Source: an uncultured Eggerthellaceae bacterium (GTDB lineage: Bacteria > Actinomycetota > Coriobacteriia > Coriobacteriales > Eggerthellaceae). Taken from it: a DNA stretch of 64,000 bases. The notes below the pieces were generated by a model. It made no database searches and had not been told where the DNA came from. It was given only the letters and a program-made list of their open reading frames with translations. The position numbers and the translations under genes are program-made. The stretch spans positions 124,001 to 188,000 of the forward strand of contig CAJUQH010000002.1 in NCBI GenBank assembly GCA_910588095.1, written 5' to 3'. Of the stretch, positions 25,306 through 34,302 are shown one piece after another. How positions within the stretch are numbered: the stretch's first letter is position 1; the number at the start of each line of letters is the position of its first letter.

Positions 25306-26301
25306 TTAGCGCAGGGTCGCGTACATGATGGCCTTGATGGAGTGCATGCGGTTCTCGGCCTCGTCGAACACGCGGGACTGCTTGGACTCGAACACCTCGT
25401 CGGCCACCTCCATCTCGGTGACGCCGAACTTCTTGGCGATGTCCTCGCCGATGGTGGTGTTGGTGTCATGGAACGACGGCAGGCAGTGCATGAAGATGGC
25501 GTCCTTGTCGGCCAGGGCCATGATGTCCTTGGTCACGCGGAACGGCTCAAGCTCCTTGATGCGCTGCGCCCACAGCTCCTCGGGCTCGCCCATGGACACC
25601 CAGATGTCGGTGTAGATGACGTTGGCGTCCTTGGCGGCAGCCTTCGGGTCGTCGGTGAAGGTCACCGAACCGCCAGTCTCCTCGCAGATCTTCTTGCAGG
25701 TGTCCACCAGGCCAGCCTCGGGCTGCAGGTCCTTCGGGCCGCAGCCAACGAAGTGCAGGCCCAGCTTCGAGCAGGCTACCATGAGCGAGTTGCCCATGTT
25801 GTTGCGCAGGTCGCCGAAGAACACGAACTTCAGGCCCTTGATGCCCGTGGGGAAGTTCTCCTTCACGGTGAGCATGTCGGCGATCATCTGCGTGGGATGG
25901 AACTCATCGGTCAGGCCGTTCCACACCGGAACGCCGGACTTCTCGGCAAGCTCCTCAACGTCGGACTGCTTGAAGCCGCGGAACTCGATGCCGTCGTAGA
26001 AGCGGCCGAGCACGCGGGCGGTGTCCTCGATGGACTCCTTCTTGCCCATCTGCGAGCTACCGGGATCGAGGTAGGTCACGCCCATGCCCAGGTCCATGGC
26101 GCCCACTTCAAAGGCGCAACGGGTGCGGGTGGACGTCTTCTGGAACAGCAGCACGATGTTCTTGCCCTCGAGGTAGCGGTGAGGGGTGCCGGTGCGCTTG
26201 AGGTCCTTGAAGTTCTTGGAGAGCTTCAGCAGGTACTCGATCTGCTCGGTCGAGAAATCAAGAAGACGGAGGTAGGACTTGCCGGAAAGATTCACAGGCA
26301 T
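25306..26301 (-). CDS. arcB: Ornithine carbamoyltransferase, catabolic
   Basis: In the ADI pathway this enzyme splits citrulline with phosphate into ornithine and carbamoyl phosphate. The product is 331 residues. The carbamoyl phosphate-binding STRTR is at 57-61, followed by HPTQ (FHPTQMIADMLT) and the HCLPSFHD region near the C-terminus (HCLP is the ornithine-site signature). Operon position between arcA and arcC argues for the catabolic role, although an anabolic role in arginine synthesis is chemically possible. The ATG at 26301 is preceded by GAAAGGAAAC. It starts 97 bases after arcA. Confidence 0.96.
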   Translation of the reverse strand: MPVNLSGKSYLRLLDFSTEQIEYLLKLSKNFKDLKRTGTPHRYLEGKNIVLLFQKTSTRTRCAFEVGAMDLGMGVTYLDPGSSQMGKKESIEDTARVLGRFYDGIEFRGFKQSDVEELAEKSGVPVWNGLTDEFHPTQMIADMLTVKENFPTGIKGLKFVFFGDLRNNMGNSLMVACSKLGLHFVGCGPKDLQPEAGLVDTCKKICEETGGSVTFTDDPKAAAKDANVIYTDIWVSMGEPEELWAQRIKELEPFRVTKDIMALADKDAIFMHCLPSFHDTNTTIGEDIAKKFGVTEMEVADEVFESKQSRVFDEAENRMHSIKAIMYATLR

Positions 26302-26333
26302 AATGTTTCCTTTCAGTGAAAACGTATCAGGTG

Positions 26334-26360
26334 GGGCGGCCGACGGGATGCCGGCCGCCC
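26334..26360 (-). other. Strong hairpin between arcA and arcB
   Basis: A 9-bp GC-only stem (GGGCGGCCG/CGGCCGCCC) lies 33 bases before the arcB start. It is not followed by a T-run on the minus strand. It could stabilise the arcA message or partly attenuate transcription, giving different levels of arcA and arcB. Confidence 0.5.
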
Positions 26361-26398
26361 GTAAATTGCTAACGCTTAAGCCACGTCAGGCAGCGTGC

Positions 26399-27622
26399 TT
26401 AGATAGCCTCGCGCCAGGCCGGCATGGACATGCAGCGCGGACCGCCACGGCCGCGGGACAACTCGGCCGACGGCATCTCGAGCACGTTGATGCCCGCCTT
26501 GTAGAGGATGTCGTTGGTGACGTTGTTGCGCTGGTACACGACCACGGTGCCGGGGCGCACGCACAGCGTGTTGGAGCCGTCGTTCCACTGCTCGCGCTCG
26601 GCCGCGATGCGGTCGCCGCCGCCGCAGGGGATCAGCGTGACCTTCTCGCCGACGTACTCGGAGAGCACGGACTCCAGGTCCTCGTTGCGCTCGCGGATCT
26701 TGGTGCCGCCCTTGCCGTCAGGCGTGATCTCGAACACCGTCAGCGGGCCCATGATGCCGGGGTGGATGGTGAACTTGTCGCGGTCGATCTGGGTGAACAC
26801 CGTGTCCAGGTGCATGAAGGCGCGGGACACCGGGATGTTGAAGGCCAGGATGGTGTGAACCTTGCTCGTCTCGTCGTTGAAGATGTTGTGAGCGATGGCG
26901 TCGATGGCGTCGGGCTCGGTGCGCTGGGAGATGCCGATGGCCAGCACGTGCTCGTTGATGTTCAGGATGTCGCCGCCCTCGATATGGAAGGTCATATCGC
27001 GGTGGTAGTACTCGGGCGTGCCCTGGAAGTCCGGATGGTACTTGAAGATGTAGTCGCCGTAGATGGTCTCGCGGTTACGCGTCTGGCTGTACATGCGGTT
27101 GATGGACACGCCGTTGCCGATCATCGCGAACGGGTCGCGGGTGAAGTACAGGTTCGGCATGGGGGCGCATACCAGCTTCGAGCTATCGCTCACCAGGTCG
27201 ACCAGGGAGTTGCTCTTGTCGGTATGCAGCTCCTGCAGGTTGATGCCGGCCATGGTCTTGAGGACCATCTCCTTGTTGGTGGGATAGTTGTCGTTGATGT
27301 AGTCGTAGATGATCTTCTGGTAGCGCTCGGTGCGGATGCCGGCTTCGAAGATCCACTGCTTCAGGAACTTCTCGCGCAGCTCAGGATAGGTGTCCAGCAC
27401 CTCGGCCATCAGATCCTCGAGGTAGACGACCTCGACGCCCTCGTCGCGCAGGATCTTGGCGAATGCGTCATGCTCCTCTTGGGCGACCTTCAAGAACGGG
27501 ATGTCGTCGAACAGAAGCTCTTCGAGCGTGTTCGGGGTGAGGTTGAGGAGCTCATCCCCAGGACGATGCAGCAGAACTTTCTTGAGAGGCATGATCTCGC
27601 TTTTAACGTTCACACCAGCCAT
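26399..27622 (-). CDS. arcA: Arginine deiminase
   Basis: ArcA hydrolyses arginine to citrulline and ammonia, the first ADI step. The product is 407 residues, standard for the family. Visible motifs are the N-terminal KKVLLHRPGDEL, the ELLFDDIPFLK segment, the FTRDPFAMIGNG region, the central FHIEGGDILN and FMHLDTVFTQID blocks, and the C-terminal loop RGRGGPRCMSMP with catalytic Cys397. The ATG at 27622 has AAGGAGGG upstream, a strong ribosome binding site, as expected for a highly expressed catabolic gene. First gene of the arcA-arcB-arcC-exchanger operon; divergent from a PucR-type regulator. Confidence 0.97.
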   Translation of the reverse strand: MAGVNVKSEIMPLKKVLLHRPGDELLNLTPNTLEELLFDDIPFLKVAQEEHDAFAKILRDEGVEVVYLEDLMAEVLDTYPELREKFLKQWIFEAGIRTERYQKIIYDYINDNYPTNKEMVLKTMAGINLQELHTDKSNSLVDLVSDSSKLVCAPMPNLYFTRDPFAMIGNGVSINRMYSQTRNRETIYGDYIFKYHPDFQGTPEYYHRDMTFHIEGGDILNINEHVLAIGISQRTEPDAIDAIAHNIFNDETSKVHTILAFNIPVSRAFMHLDTVFTQIDRDKFTIHPGIMGPLTVFEITPDGKGGTKIRERNEDLESVLSEYVGEKVTLIPCGGGDRIAAEREQWNDGSNTLCVRPGTVVVYQRNNVTNDILYKAGINVLEMPSAELSRGRGGPRCMSMPAWREAI

Positions 27623-28063
27623 GAGAGCCCTCCTTTTCTCAGTATCACGAGAACCAATAAACGTTGCTGCTTCTGCGCTTCGCGCCCCCGCTCTCCCTTG
27701 GCGTCCCTCAAGAGGCAGAATGTGAATCGCGTCGGCAATTGAAAATTAGCACAGGCCAGAAATGCCAGTCGGGTTGTCGCTGCGCCTTTGGCGAGCCGGA
27801 ACCTCGCTGCAACCAAGCTGTTACCAACTCCGAACAAGATGGTCCCGCTTGGCAGGAGGCCCGGAAAGCACGGCCCAGCATCGCTCGTTCTCTTCCCGGT
27901 CTCTGCTATCGCTATTGTAGGACGACGGCTTCTCGAATAATATGGACACAGTAACTGAAAATATCTCCGTTTTTGGTTAACTGTGCATAATGAATCTGGC
28001 CATTCTGGCATCCGAGATAAGAATGACCCACGGCTCGGTAACAGATGGGAAAGGTGGCACGCC
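27623..28063. promoter_or_regulatory. 441-bp divergent control region between arcA and the PucR-type regulator
   Basis: No gene. The interval separates arcA (minus) from the regulator (plus) and must hold both promoters. AT-rich stretches lie at about 27738-27752 and 27930-28000 (including CGAATAATATGG and TTGGTTAACTGTGCATAATG). No perfect long operator or known riboswitch was found by eye, so exact promoter positions are not called. Confidence 0.5.
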
Positions 28064-29626
28064 ATGGAGTTCCCCCTTGATATCATTACAGGGTTGCTCA
28101 CCGAACAGGGCATCGAAGTGGTCAAGGAGCCCAAGCACCCCAAGGAGCGCTTCGCCTGGGTGTCGGCCTTCTGCGACGAGGACGCCCTGCGCTCGGAAGA
28201 GACCACGGTCTACGTGGTCGACCGCGACACCTCCTCGCCGCCCGAGATGTTCCGCTTGTTCGTGCTGAAGCCCAGCGAAGACCTAGCCTTCCTGCCCGAG
28301 CCCGGCCCTGGGCCCGACGACATCGTCATACGCACGGCGTGCTCGTGCCCGCTCATAGCCGATCGCATCCAGCGCTACCTCACGCGCATCATCCAATGGA
28401 ACGACCAGATGGGCGCCATGATAGAGGCTGGCTGCATCAACCAGGACCTGCTGCGTGCCTCCGAGCCCATCCTGAAATGCTACGTCGGCCTGACCGACGC
28501 CACGTTCTCCTACATCGCGCACACGCCGGGCATCCCGCCCATCGACGACCAGAGCGCCTACCTCATAGAGCATCGCTGCTATTCGCCCGAGGCCATCTCC
28601 CAAGCCCAGGAGCGCGGGCTCATGCACCTGTGGGAGCACCAGGATTGGACGGCCGTGCATGCCGAGCCCAACGACATGGTGCCCTACCCCACCCTCGATC
28701 GCGTCATAAAGCAGCATGGCTCCTATGCGGCGCATCTGCTGCTCGTGTCGCCCACGAAGCCCACCGGCGCGCTGGTGTTCCTGTTCGACCTGCTGGCCCA
28801 TAAGGTGGAGCAGTGCCTGGCGCACCACTGGCGCCTCGAGAACCCTCTGGAGCAGCGCTACACCTACTTCCTCAAGGACGTGCTGCTGGGCAACATAGCC
28901 GACGAGGGCCAGCTCATCGAGCGAGCCGAGGCCCACGGGCTGCCGCTGAAGGGGCTGTTCGAGGTGTGCCTGGCCGACAACACCTGGCGCGCCGGATCGC
29001 CGGACTACTTCGCCAAGATGGTGCTCGAGATCGAGCCCGACTGCAAGGTGGCCATCAACGGGCCACGGGTGGCCGTGCTGCTGTGCTCGCCCGACCTCAA
29101 GCCCGGCCGCATCGCGGCGGTGGAGGAATCGCTGTTCGACCTGGCACACCGCTTGCACCTCGAGATGGGCGTCTCGGACAAGTTCGAGCACCTGAGCCTC
29201 GCGGCGCTCTCGCTGGAGAAGGCGCGCATCGCGCTGAAGTACGGCCGGCGCAAGTCGCAGCGCTACGTGGCCTTCGATAGCCCAGAGGCGCGCAACTCCT
29301 ACATCTTCCGCTTCCGTCGCTACTTCGCCTACTTCGTCACCGACCCCTACGAGCGCTCTGAGCGCTTCACGGCGAAGCTGCTGGCCTCACCCAACCCGCT
29401 GGCGCGCCTACGCGAAGCCGACCGCGAGCGCGGCACCGACGATGCCGAGATACTGCGCGTGTTCCTGCATAGCGAAGGGCGCATCAACCTGGTGTGCGAG
29501 CAGCTGCACATGCACCGCAACACCGTGAACTACCGCCTCGACAAGATACGCGCGGTCATCGACGGCGACTTGGACGACCCCGACATGCGCATGTACCTGC
29601 GCATGCTGCTCCTCATCACCGACTGA
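28064..29626 (+). CDS. PucR-family transcriptional regulator, probable regulator of the arc operon
   Basis: A 520-residue protein. The last ~60 residues contain the PucR C-terminal helix-turn-helix (LRVFLHSEGRINLVCEQLHMHRNTVNYRLDKIRAVI), and the middle ~290-450 fits the GGDEF-like/CdaR domain that precedes it. The N-terminal half is probably the signal-sensing part; no known ligand motif is seen. ATG 28064 is chosen because GGAAAGGTGG lies about 8 bases upstream; the frame is open from 27983. It is transcribed away from arcA, so control of arginine catabolism is a natural inference. It converges with the ATP-grasp gene 21 bases downstream. Confidence 0.85.
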   Translation: MEFPLDIITGLLTEQGIEVVKEPKHPKERFAWVSAFCDEDALRSEETTVYVVDRDTSSPPEMFRLFVLKPSEDLAFLPEPGPGPDDIVIRTACSCPLIADRIQRYLTRIIQWNDQMGAMIEAGCINQDLLRASEPILKCYVGLTDATFSYIAHTPGIPPIDDQSAYLIEHRCYSPEAISQAQERGLMHLWEHQDWTAVHAEPNDMVPYPTLDRVIKQHGSYAAHLLLVSPTKPTGALVFLFDLLAHKVEQCLAHHWRLENPLEQRYTYFLKDVLLGNIADEGQLIERAEAHGLPLKGLFEVCLADNTWRAGSPDYFAKMVLEIEPDCKVAINGPRVAVLLCSPDLKPGRIAAVEESLFDLAHRLHLEMGVSDKFEHLSLAALSLEKARIALKYGRRKSQRYVAFDSPEARNSYIFRFRRYFAYFVTDPYERSERFTAKLLASPNPLARLREADRERGTDDAEILRVFLHSEGRINLVCEQLHMHRNTVNYRLDKIRAVIDGDLDDPDMRMYLRMLLLITD

Positions 29627-29647
29627 GCGCGCCCGCGCTAGCCGCAG

Positions 29648-30796
29648 CTACAGCTGGAACTCCAGCAGGTCGCTGTGCAGCAGGAAGTCGAGCTCGGCCT
29701 TGGTGCTGTCGTCGGTGCGCAGGAACAGGAAGCCGTAGGAGCCCGTAACGTTGGGGTCGAAGCGGGCGAAGGCCAGCACGTGGCTGAACCGCGCGGCCAG
29801 GGCATCGTAATCGAAGGGGCGCGCCAGGTCGGCCGTAGGCGCCGGGTTCAGCAGCGACATGCTGTAGGTCTGGCCCGGGTGCTTTGCGTAGAGCGCTTCG
29901 AGGTCAACCACCTCGTCGGCCAGGTAGGCCGCATAGGTGCGCAGCCCCACCCCGTAGTAGGCCACGTCGGTGCCGCCCAGGCCCGCGAAGCGCAGCGGGT
30001 TGAACTCGATGGGCGCGATGGCGTCGCCATCGACGCGCACCTCCACATGCACGGGGAAGCTGCGGGCGCCCACCACCTCGTTCACCGCGTCGAGCCAATC
30101 GCGGAAGCGCTCGGCCATGGCATCGACGATGGCGCTGTTGGTGTAGTAGAGCCGGTCGCTCGTGTCTTCGGCGCCGGCGAAGTCGTGGCGCAGCACGTTG
30201 AGCAGGTGCGCGCGGCCCTGCTCGTCGTAGTACATGTCCAGGGCATACTCCGTGCCGCCCAGGTAGCCCTCCACCAGGTACACGTCGCCGCCCACCACGC
30301 TCTCGGGGTAGCGGGCGTGCCAGTCGGCCTCGCGCCGGGCGATGTCGGCCACTGCATCGGCCCAATCGGCGCGCTGCTCGATGACGTACACCCCCATCGA
30401 GCAGAAGCCCACCGAGGGCTTCAGCACCACGGGCAGCGGCAGGTCGTCCACGTCGACCGCCTCGAGCTGGGCGCGCGTGAACGTGGCGAAGAACAGCTCG
30501 GGGCTGAGCGGCGCCAGCTTCTCGCGCATGGCCGCCTTGTCCTTGAACAGGCGGATGGCGTCCTTCAGGTTGCTGTTGGCCGTGTTGTCCAGCAGCCACG
30601 CCAGGGCGTTCTCGGAGTTCGTGTACACGCGCTCGCCGCCGTCGACGCGCCGGGCCGCCTCGGCCGGGGGCACCAGGTTCAGGCGATGGGTGCGCGCCAG
30701 CTCGCGCGAGAAGGCATTGTCGAGCACGGGGTGCTGCGCGTCGGCGAGCCAGCCGAGCAGCGGGTCGGATGCGACGGGAGCGTCGAGGATGACCAT
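29648..30796 (-). CDS. ATP-grasp domain protein of unknown substrate
   Basis: A 382-residue protein starting MVILDAPVASDPLLGWLADA. The central part has ATP-grasp features: KDKAAMREKLAPLSPELFF (substrate/lid region), LPLPVVLKPSVGFCSMGVYVI (ATP-binding lysine and glycine loop), DVYLVEGYLGGTEYALDMYYD, and the metal-binding APIEFNPLRFAGLG near residue 280. Such enzymes join a carboxylate to an amine or thiol through an acyl phosphate. No substrate can be assigned. ATG 30796 has AAAGG upstream; the same frame is open to 31078 but overlaps the flavodiiron gene. It is the last gene of the minus-strand series beginning near 39.5 kb. Confidence 0.75.
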   Translation of the reverse strand: MVILDAPVASDPLLGWLADAQHPVLDNAFSRELARTHRLNLVPPAEAARRVDGGERVYTNSENALAWLLDNTANSNLKDAIRLFKDKAAMREKLAPLSPELFFATFTRAQLEAVDVDDLPLPVVLKPSVGFCSMGVYVIEQRADWADAVADIARREADWHARYPESVVGGDVYLVEGYLGGTEYALDMYYDEQGRAHLLNVLRHDFAGAEDTSDRLYYTNSAIVDAMAERFRDWLDAVNEVVGARSFPVHVEVRVDGDAIAPIEFNPLRFAGLGGTDVAYYGVGLRTYAAYLADEVVDLEALYAKHPGQTYSMSLLNPAPTADLARPFDYDALAARFSHVLAFARFDPNVTGSYGFLFLRTDDSTKAELDFLLHSDLLEFQL

Positions 30797-30884
30797 GGCG
30801 AAGGGCCTTTCAGCAAGGGTTGCGGTTACCGGTTGCAGCCGCAGCATGCGCGCCGCGGCCTGCAGCGCTCCATTATAGCGCGCG

Positions 30885-32060
30885 TCACACCTGCGCCAGC
30901 GCCGCCACGGCTTCCGCCATGGCGACCTGCGCCGTGCCGTCGTCGCCCCACTGGCGCGTGACCGGCTCGACGGGCTGGGCCACCTTGGCCGCTTCGAGCT
31001 GGGCAGCCACCTCGTTCGGCCCGACTGGTGCCCAGCCGTACGACCCGAAGGCCAGCCCCACGCGGCCCTTGGGCGCAAGCCCTTTGAAGTAGCACAGGAA
31101 CTCGGCCACCGTGGGCATCATGGAGTTGTTCAGCGTGGGCGATCCCACGGCTATGTACTTGGCGTCCAGCACCTCGGTCATGATGTCCGATATGTGGTTG
31201 CGCTTCACGTCGAGCAGCCGCACCGGAACGCCGCGCTCGACGAACGCTTCGGCCGCCGCCTTCGCCATGGCCTCGGTGGTGTGCCACATGGAGTCGTAGA
31301 CCACCACGGCGGCCTCGTCGGGCTCGTTTGCGCACCAGCCAGCGTACTCCCGCAGGATGTCGCCCACGTGGCTGCGCCAGATGACTCCATGGGAGGGCGC
31401 GATCATGGCCAAATCGAGCCCCTCCACCGCGTCGAGGGCCTTGCGCACCTGGCGGCTGTAGGGCATCACGATGTTGGCGTAGTACTTCTTGGCCTGCAGC
31501 AGCACCTCAGGCAGCCCCACCTCGTCGTCGAACCGCTTCGAGGTGGCCAGATGCTGGCCGAAGGCGTCGTTGGAGAACAGCACCTTGTCGAAGGCGTCGT
31601 AGGTCACCATGTTGTCGGGCCAGTGCACCATGGGCGTCTGCACGAAGGTGAGCGTGCGCTCGCCCAGAACCAGCTCGTCGCCGGTCTTGACCGACATGAG
31701 GTCCAAGCCGTCGCCGTAGTAGGCGCGCAGGATCTCCTCGCCCTTGCCCGCGCCCACCACCACGCGCGCGTTCGGCGCCGCAGCCACCACGCGGGGCAGC
31801 GCGCCGGAATGGTCGGGCTCGCCATGGTTCGACACGATGTAGTCGATGCGGGCCGGGTCCACCACGCTGCGCACGCGCTCCAGCAGGTCGTCAGCGAAGG
31901 GGACCTTGCACGTGTCTATGAGCGCCACCTTCTCGTCGACGATGAGGTAGGCGTTGTAGGTGGAGCCGCGCTCGGTGGTGTAGCCATGGAAGTAGCGCTC
32001 GTTCCAGTCGATGCCGCCCACCCAGTAGACGTCCGGGACTATCTCGATGGCCTCTAGCAT
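30885..32060 (-). CDS. Flavodiiron protein (FprA, A-type flavoprotein)
   Basis: A 391-residue enzyme that reduces O2 to water (or NO to N2O) to protect anaerobes. The N-terminal metallo-beta-lactamase-like domain keeps all diiron ligands: H79, E81, D83, H84 (NHGEPDHSG), H146 (MVHWPDNM), D165 (SNDAFGQH) and H224 (APSHGVIWR). The C-terminal ~140 residues are a flavodoxin domain with an FMN-binding loop (VYDSMWHTTEAMA) and GSPTLNNSMMP. No rubredoxin is fused and none is adjacent. It starts 9 bases after the acyl-CoA ligase and is probably co-transcribed with it, next to other oxygen-sensitive ferredoxin enzymes. Confidence 0.95.
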   Translation of the reverse strand: MLEAIEIVPDVYWVGGIDWNERYFHGYTTERGSTYNAYLIVDEKVALIDTCKVPFADDLLERVRSVVDPARIDYIVSNHGEPDHSGALPRVVAAAPNARVVVGAGKGEEILRAYYGDGLDLMSVKTGDELVLGERTLTFVQTPMVHWPDNMVTYDAFDKVLFSNDAFGQHLATSKRFDDEVGLPEVLLQAKKYYANIVMPYSRQVRKALDAVEGLDLAMIAPSHGVIWRSHVGDILREYAGWCANEPDEAAVVVYDSMWHTTEAMAKAAAEAFVERGVPVRLLDVKRNHISDIMTEVLDAKYIAVGSPTLNNSMMPTVAEFLCYFKGLAPKGRVGLAFGSYGWAPVGPNEVAAQLEAAKVAQPVEPVTRQWGDDGTAQVAMAEAVAALAQV

Positions 32061-32069
32061 GATGCGCTC

Positions 32070-33746
32070 CTAGTCGTGGATGCCGTCGGTCTGCCGTATC
32101 TGCTTGCGCTTTATCTTGCCGCCGATGGTCTTGGGCAGCTCGTCCACGAACTCGACGATGCGCGGGTACTTGTAGGGCGCCGTCGTCTTCTTCACGTGGT
32201 CCTGGAGCTCCTTCACCAGCGCATCGGAGGGCTCGTAGCCCCGCGCCAGGATGACCGACGCCTTCACCACCTTGCCGCGGATGGGGTCGGGCGCGGCCGT
32301 GACGGCGCACTCCACCACCGCCGGGTGCTCCACCAGCGCGCTTTCCACCTCGAAGGGCCCGATGCGGTAGCCCGAGCACTTGATGACGTCGTCGTTGCGG
32401 CCCACGAAGAAGCAGTAGCCGTCGGAGTCGCGCCATGCCATGTCATGCAGGTTGTAGTAGCTGCCGCCCACGGCCTCGGCCGTGCGCTCCGGATCGGCGT
32501 AGTAGCCCACGAACAGCCCCGGCGGGTACGCCTGCTCGAGACCCGTCACGCAGATGGCCCCTTCCTCGCCGTCGGGCACCTCGGCGCCGTCATCGTCGAG
32601 CAGCCGCACGTTCAGCAGCGGGCTCGGCTTGCCCATGGAGCCCGGACGCGGCTCCACCCACGGGAACGTCGCCAGCAGCACGGGGCCCTCGGTCTGGCCG
32701 AAGCCCTCGCGTATCTTCTTGCCGGTCAGGCGCTCCCAAGCCAGGGTCACCTCGGCGTTCAGCGGCTCGCCGGCCGTGGCGAAGTTCCCCACGCTCGAAA
32801 GGTCGTAGGCTGCCACATCCTCCTGCAGCATGAAGCGGTACATGGTGGGCGGCGCGCAGAACGTGGTCAGCTGGTGGTCCTGAATCTTCTGCAGCAGCTT
32901 CGTGGGTACGAACTTGTCCATGTCATAGGCGAAGATGACCGCGCCCGCTATCCACTGGCCGTATATCTTGCCCCAGCCGAACTTGGCCCAGCCCGAATCG
33001 GTCACGCTCATGTGCAGCTTGCCCTCTTGCACCTGCTGCCAGTACTTGGCCGTGATTATGTGGCCGAGCGGGTGCGCGAAGTTGTGCAGCACCGCCTTCG
33101 GATTGCCCGTCGTGCCGCTGGTGAAGTACATGAGCATGATATCCTGGCTGGTCACGCCCGCGTCGCCCGTGGGGCGCTCGAAGGCGTCGGGCTGTCCGGC
33201 CAGCAGCTCGTCGAAGCCCAGCCACCCCGGGCGCTCGCCGGCCACCAGCACCTTCTGCTTCACCGTGGGCGACTCGGGTAGCGCGGCCTCCACCTGGCTG
33301 CACACGTAGTCGTCGTCGACGCACACGATGGCCTTCACATCGGCGCTGTTGGCGCGGTAGGCCACGTCCTTCTTCGTCAGCTGCAGCGAAGCAGGGATGA
33401 TGGTGGCCCCCAGCTTGCACAGCGCCACGGCGGTGACCCAGTACTCCCAGCGGCGGCGCAGGATGCACATGACCACGTCGCCCTTGCCGATGCCGAGCGC
33501 GGCAAAGCCGTTGGCCGCCTGGTTGGACAGGCGCGCGATGTCGTCGAACGTGAACGTGCGCTCCTCGCCGGCGTCGTCGCACCACACCAGCGCGCGCTTG
33601 CCGGGCTCGACGCGAGCCCACTCGTCCACCACGTCGAAGCCGAAGTTGAACGCCTCGGGCACGTCGATGCGGAAGTTGTCACGGAAGTCCTCGTAGGAGT
33701 CGAACTCGACACGGGGGCAGTACTTCTTCAAGATGTAATCAGCCAT
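32070..33746 (-). CDS. AMP-forming acyl-CoA ligase (first copy)
   Basis: A 558-residue member of the ANL superfamily, activating a carboxylic acid via acyl-AMP to acyl-CoA. Motifs: P-loop YFTSGTTGNPKAVLHN, the YEGFGQTE-type motif (IREGFGQTEGPV), the hinge YCFFVGRNDDVIKCSGYRIGP, and the C-terminal catalytic lysine in LPKTIGGKIKRKQIRQ. It is closest in style to medium-chain/benzoate-type acyl-CoA ligases; the acid cannot be named. It is clearly paralogous to the ligase at 37033-38817. It starts 4 bases after an XRE-cupin regulator, a pairing seen twice in this window. Confidence 0.9.
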   Translation of the reverse strand: MADYILKKYCPRVEFDSYEDFRDNFRIDVPEAFNFGFDVVDEWARVEPGKRALVWCDDAGEERTFTFDDIARLSNQAANGFAALGIGKGDVVMCILRRRWEYWVTAVALCKLGATIIPASLQLTKKDVAYRANSADVKAIVCVDDDYVCSQVEAALPESPTVKQKVLVAGERPGWLGFDELLAGQPDAFERPTGDAGVTSQDIMLMYFTSGTTGNPKAVLHNFAHPLGHIITAKYWQQVQEGKLHMSVTDSGWAKFGWGKIYGQWIAGAVIFAYDMDKFVPTKLLQKIQDHQLTTFCAPPTMYRFMLQEDVAAYDLSSVGNFATAGEPLNAEVTLAWERLTGKKIREGFGQTEGPVLLATFPWVEPRPGSMGKPSPLLNVRLLDDDGAEVPDGEEGAICVTGLEQAYPPGLFVGYYADPERTAEAVGGSYYNLHDMAWRDSDGYCFFVGRNDDVIKCSGYRIGPFEVESALVEHPAVVECAVTAAPDPIRGKVVKASVILARGYEPSDALVKELQDHVKKTTAPYKYPRIVEFVDELPKTIGGKIKRKQIRQTDGIHD

Positions 33747-33750
33747 GGTC

Positions 33751-34302
33751 TCACTCTGCGATGATGGTTATGAACTTTGCGGTCTTGTCGCCGTGGCAGC
33801 GTTGGCCGTGCGGATGGGTCGGGTTGAAGTAGATGCTGTCCCACTCGTTCAGCACTATCTCCTTGTCGTCGAAGGTCACCACGATGGAGCCTTCCACCAC
33901 GAAGTTGAACTCCTGGCCGCTATGGCACACCAGCTCGGCCGGCTCGTCGCTGGGATCGAGCACCACCATGAGCGGCTGCATGACCTTGCCGGCGTAGCGC
34001 CAGGCCATGTCATCGTAGTGGTATCCCGGGAAGCGGTCGACCTCCTGGCCCTCTCCGCGACGCACCACGTGGTAGGTGTCGAGCTTGGCCGAAGTGCCGG
34101 TCAGAAGCTCGGTAAGCTCCACGTTGAACTTGCGCGCCACGTGGTACAGGGCCGAAATGGGCACGTCCTCGCCCGTGGCCTCCCACTCAAGGTAAGTCTC
34201 CGGCGACACGCCCAGGTCGTGGGCCATCTCCTCCACGGTCACGTCGCAGGCCTCGCGCAGCCCTTGCAGGCGCAGGCCCACCTCTCGCATCGACTCGTCC
34301 AT
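33751..34302 (-). CDS. XRE-family regulator with C-terminal cupin domain (first copy)
   Basis: A 183-residue protein. Residues about 8-70 form a helix-turn-helix (LRLQGLREACDVTVEEMAHDLGVSPETYLEWEATG). Residues about 110-180 form a cupin (VCHSGQEFNFVVEGSIVVTFDDKEIVLNEWDSIYF) that probably binds a small effector. Cupin-type XRE regulators often control acid or amine catabolism. The ATG abuts the stop codon of the gamma subunit gene with no gap, and the acyl-CoA ligase follows 4 bases after its stop. It is thus built into the operon. A homologous regulator lies before the second ligase. Confidence 0.88.
   Translation of the reverse strand: MDESMREVGLRLQGLREACDVTVEEMAHDLGVSPETYLEWEATGEDVPISALYHVARKFNVELTELLTGTSAKLDTYHVVRRGEGQEVDRFPGYHYDDMAWRYAGKVMQPLMVVLDPSDEPAELVCHSGQEFNFVVEGSIVVTFDDKEIVLNEWDSIYFNPTHPHGQRCHGDKTAKFITIIAE

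Noticed and set aside
27623..28063. A specific promoter pair and operator for arcA and the PucR gene
   Set aside because: Several AT-rich candidates exist but none has convincing -35/-10 spacing; calling exact sites would be guesswork.
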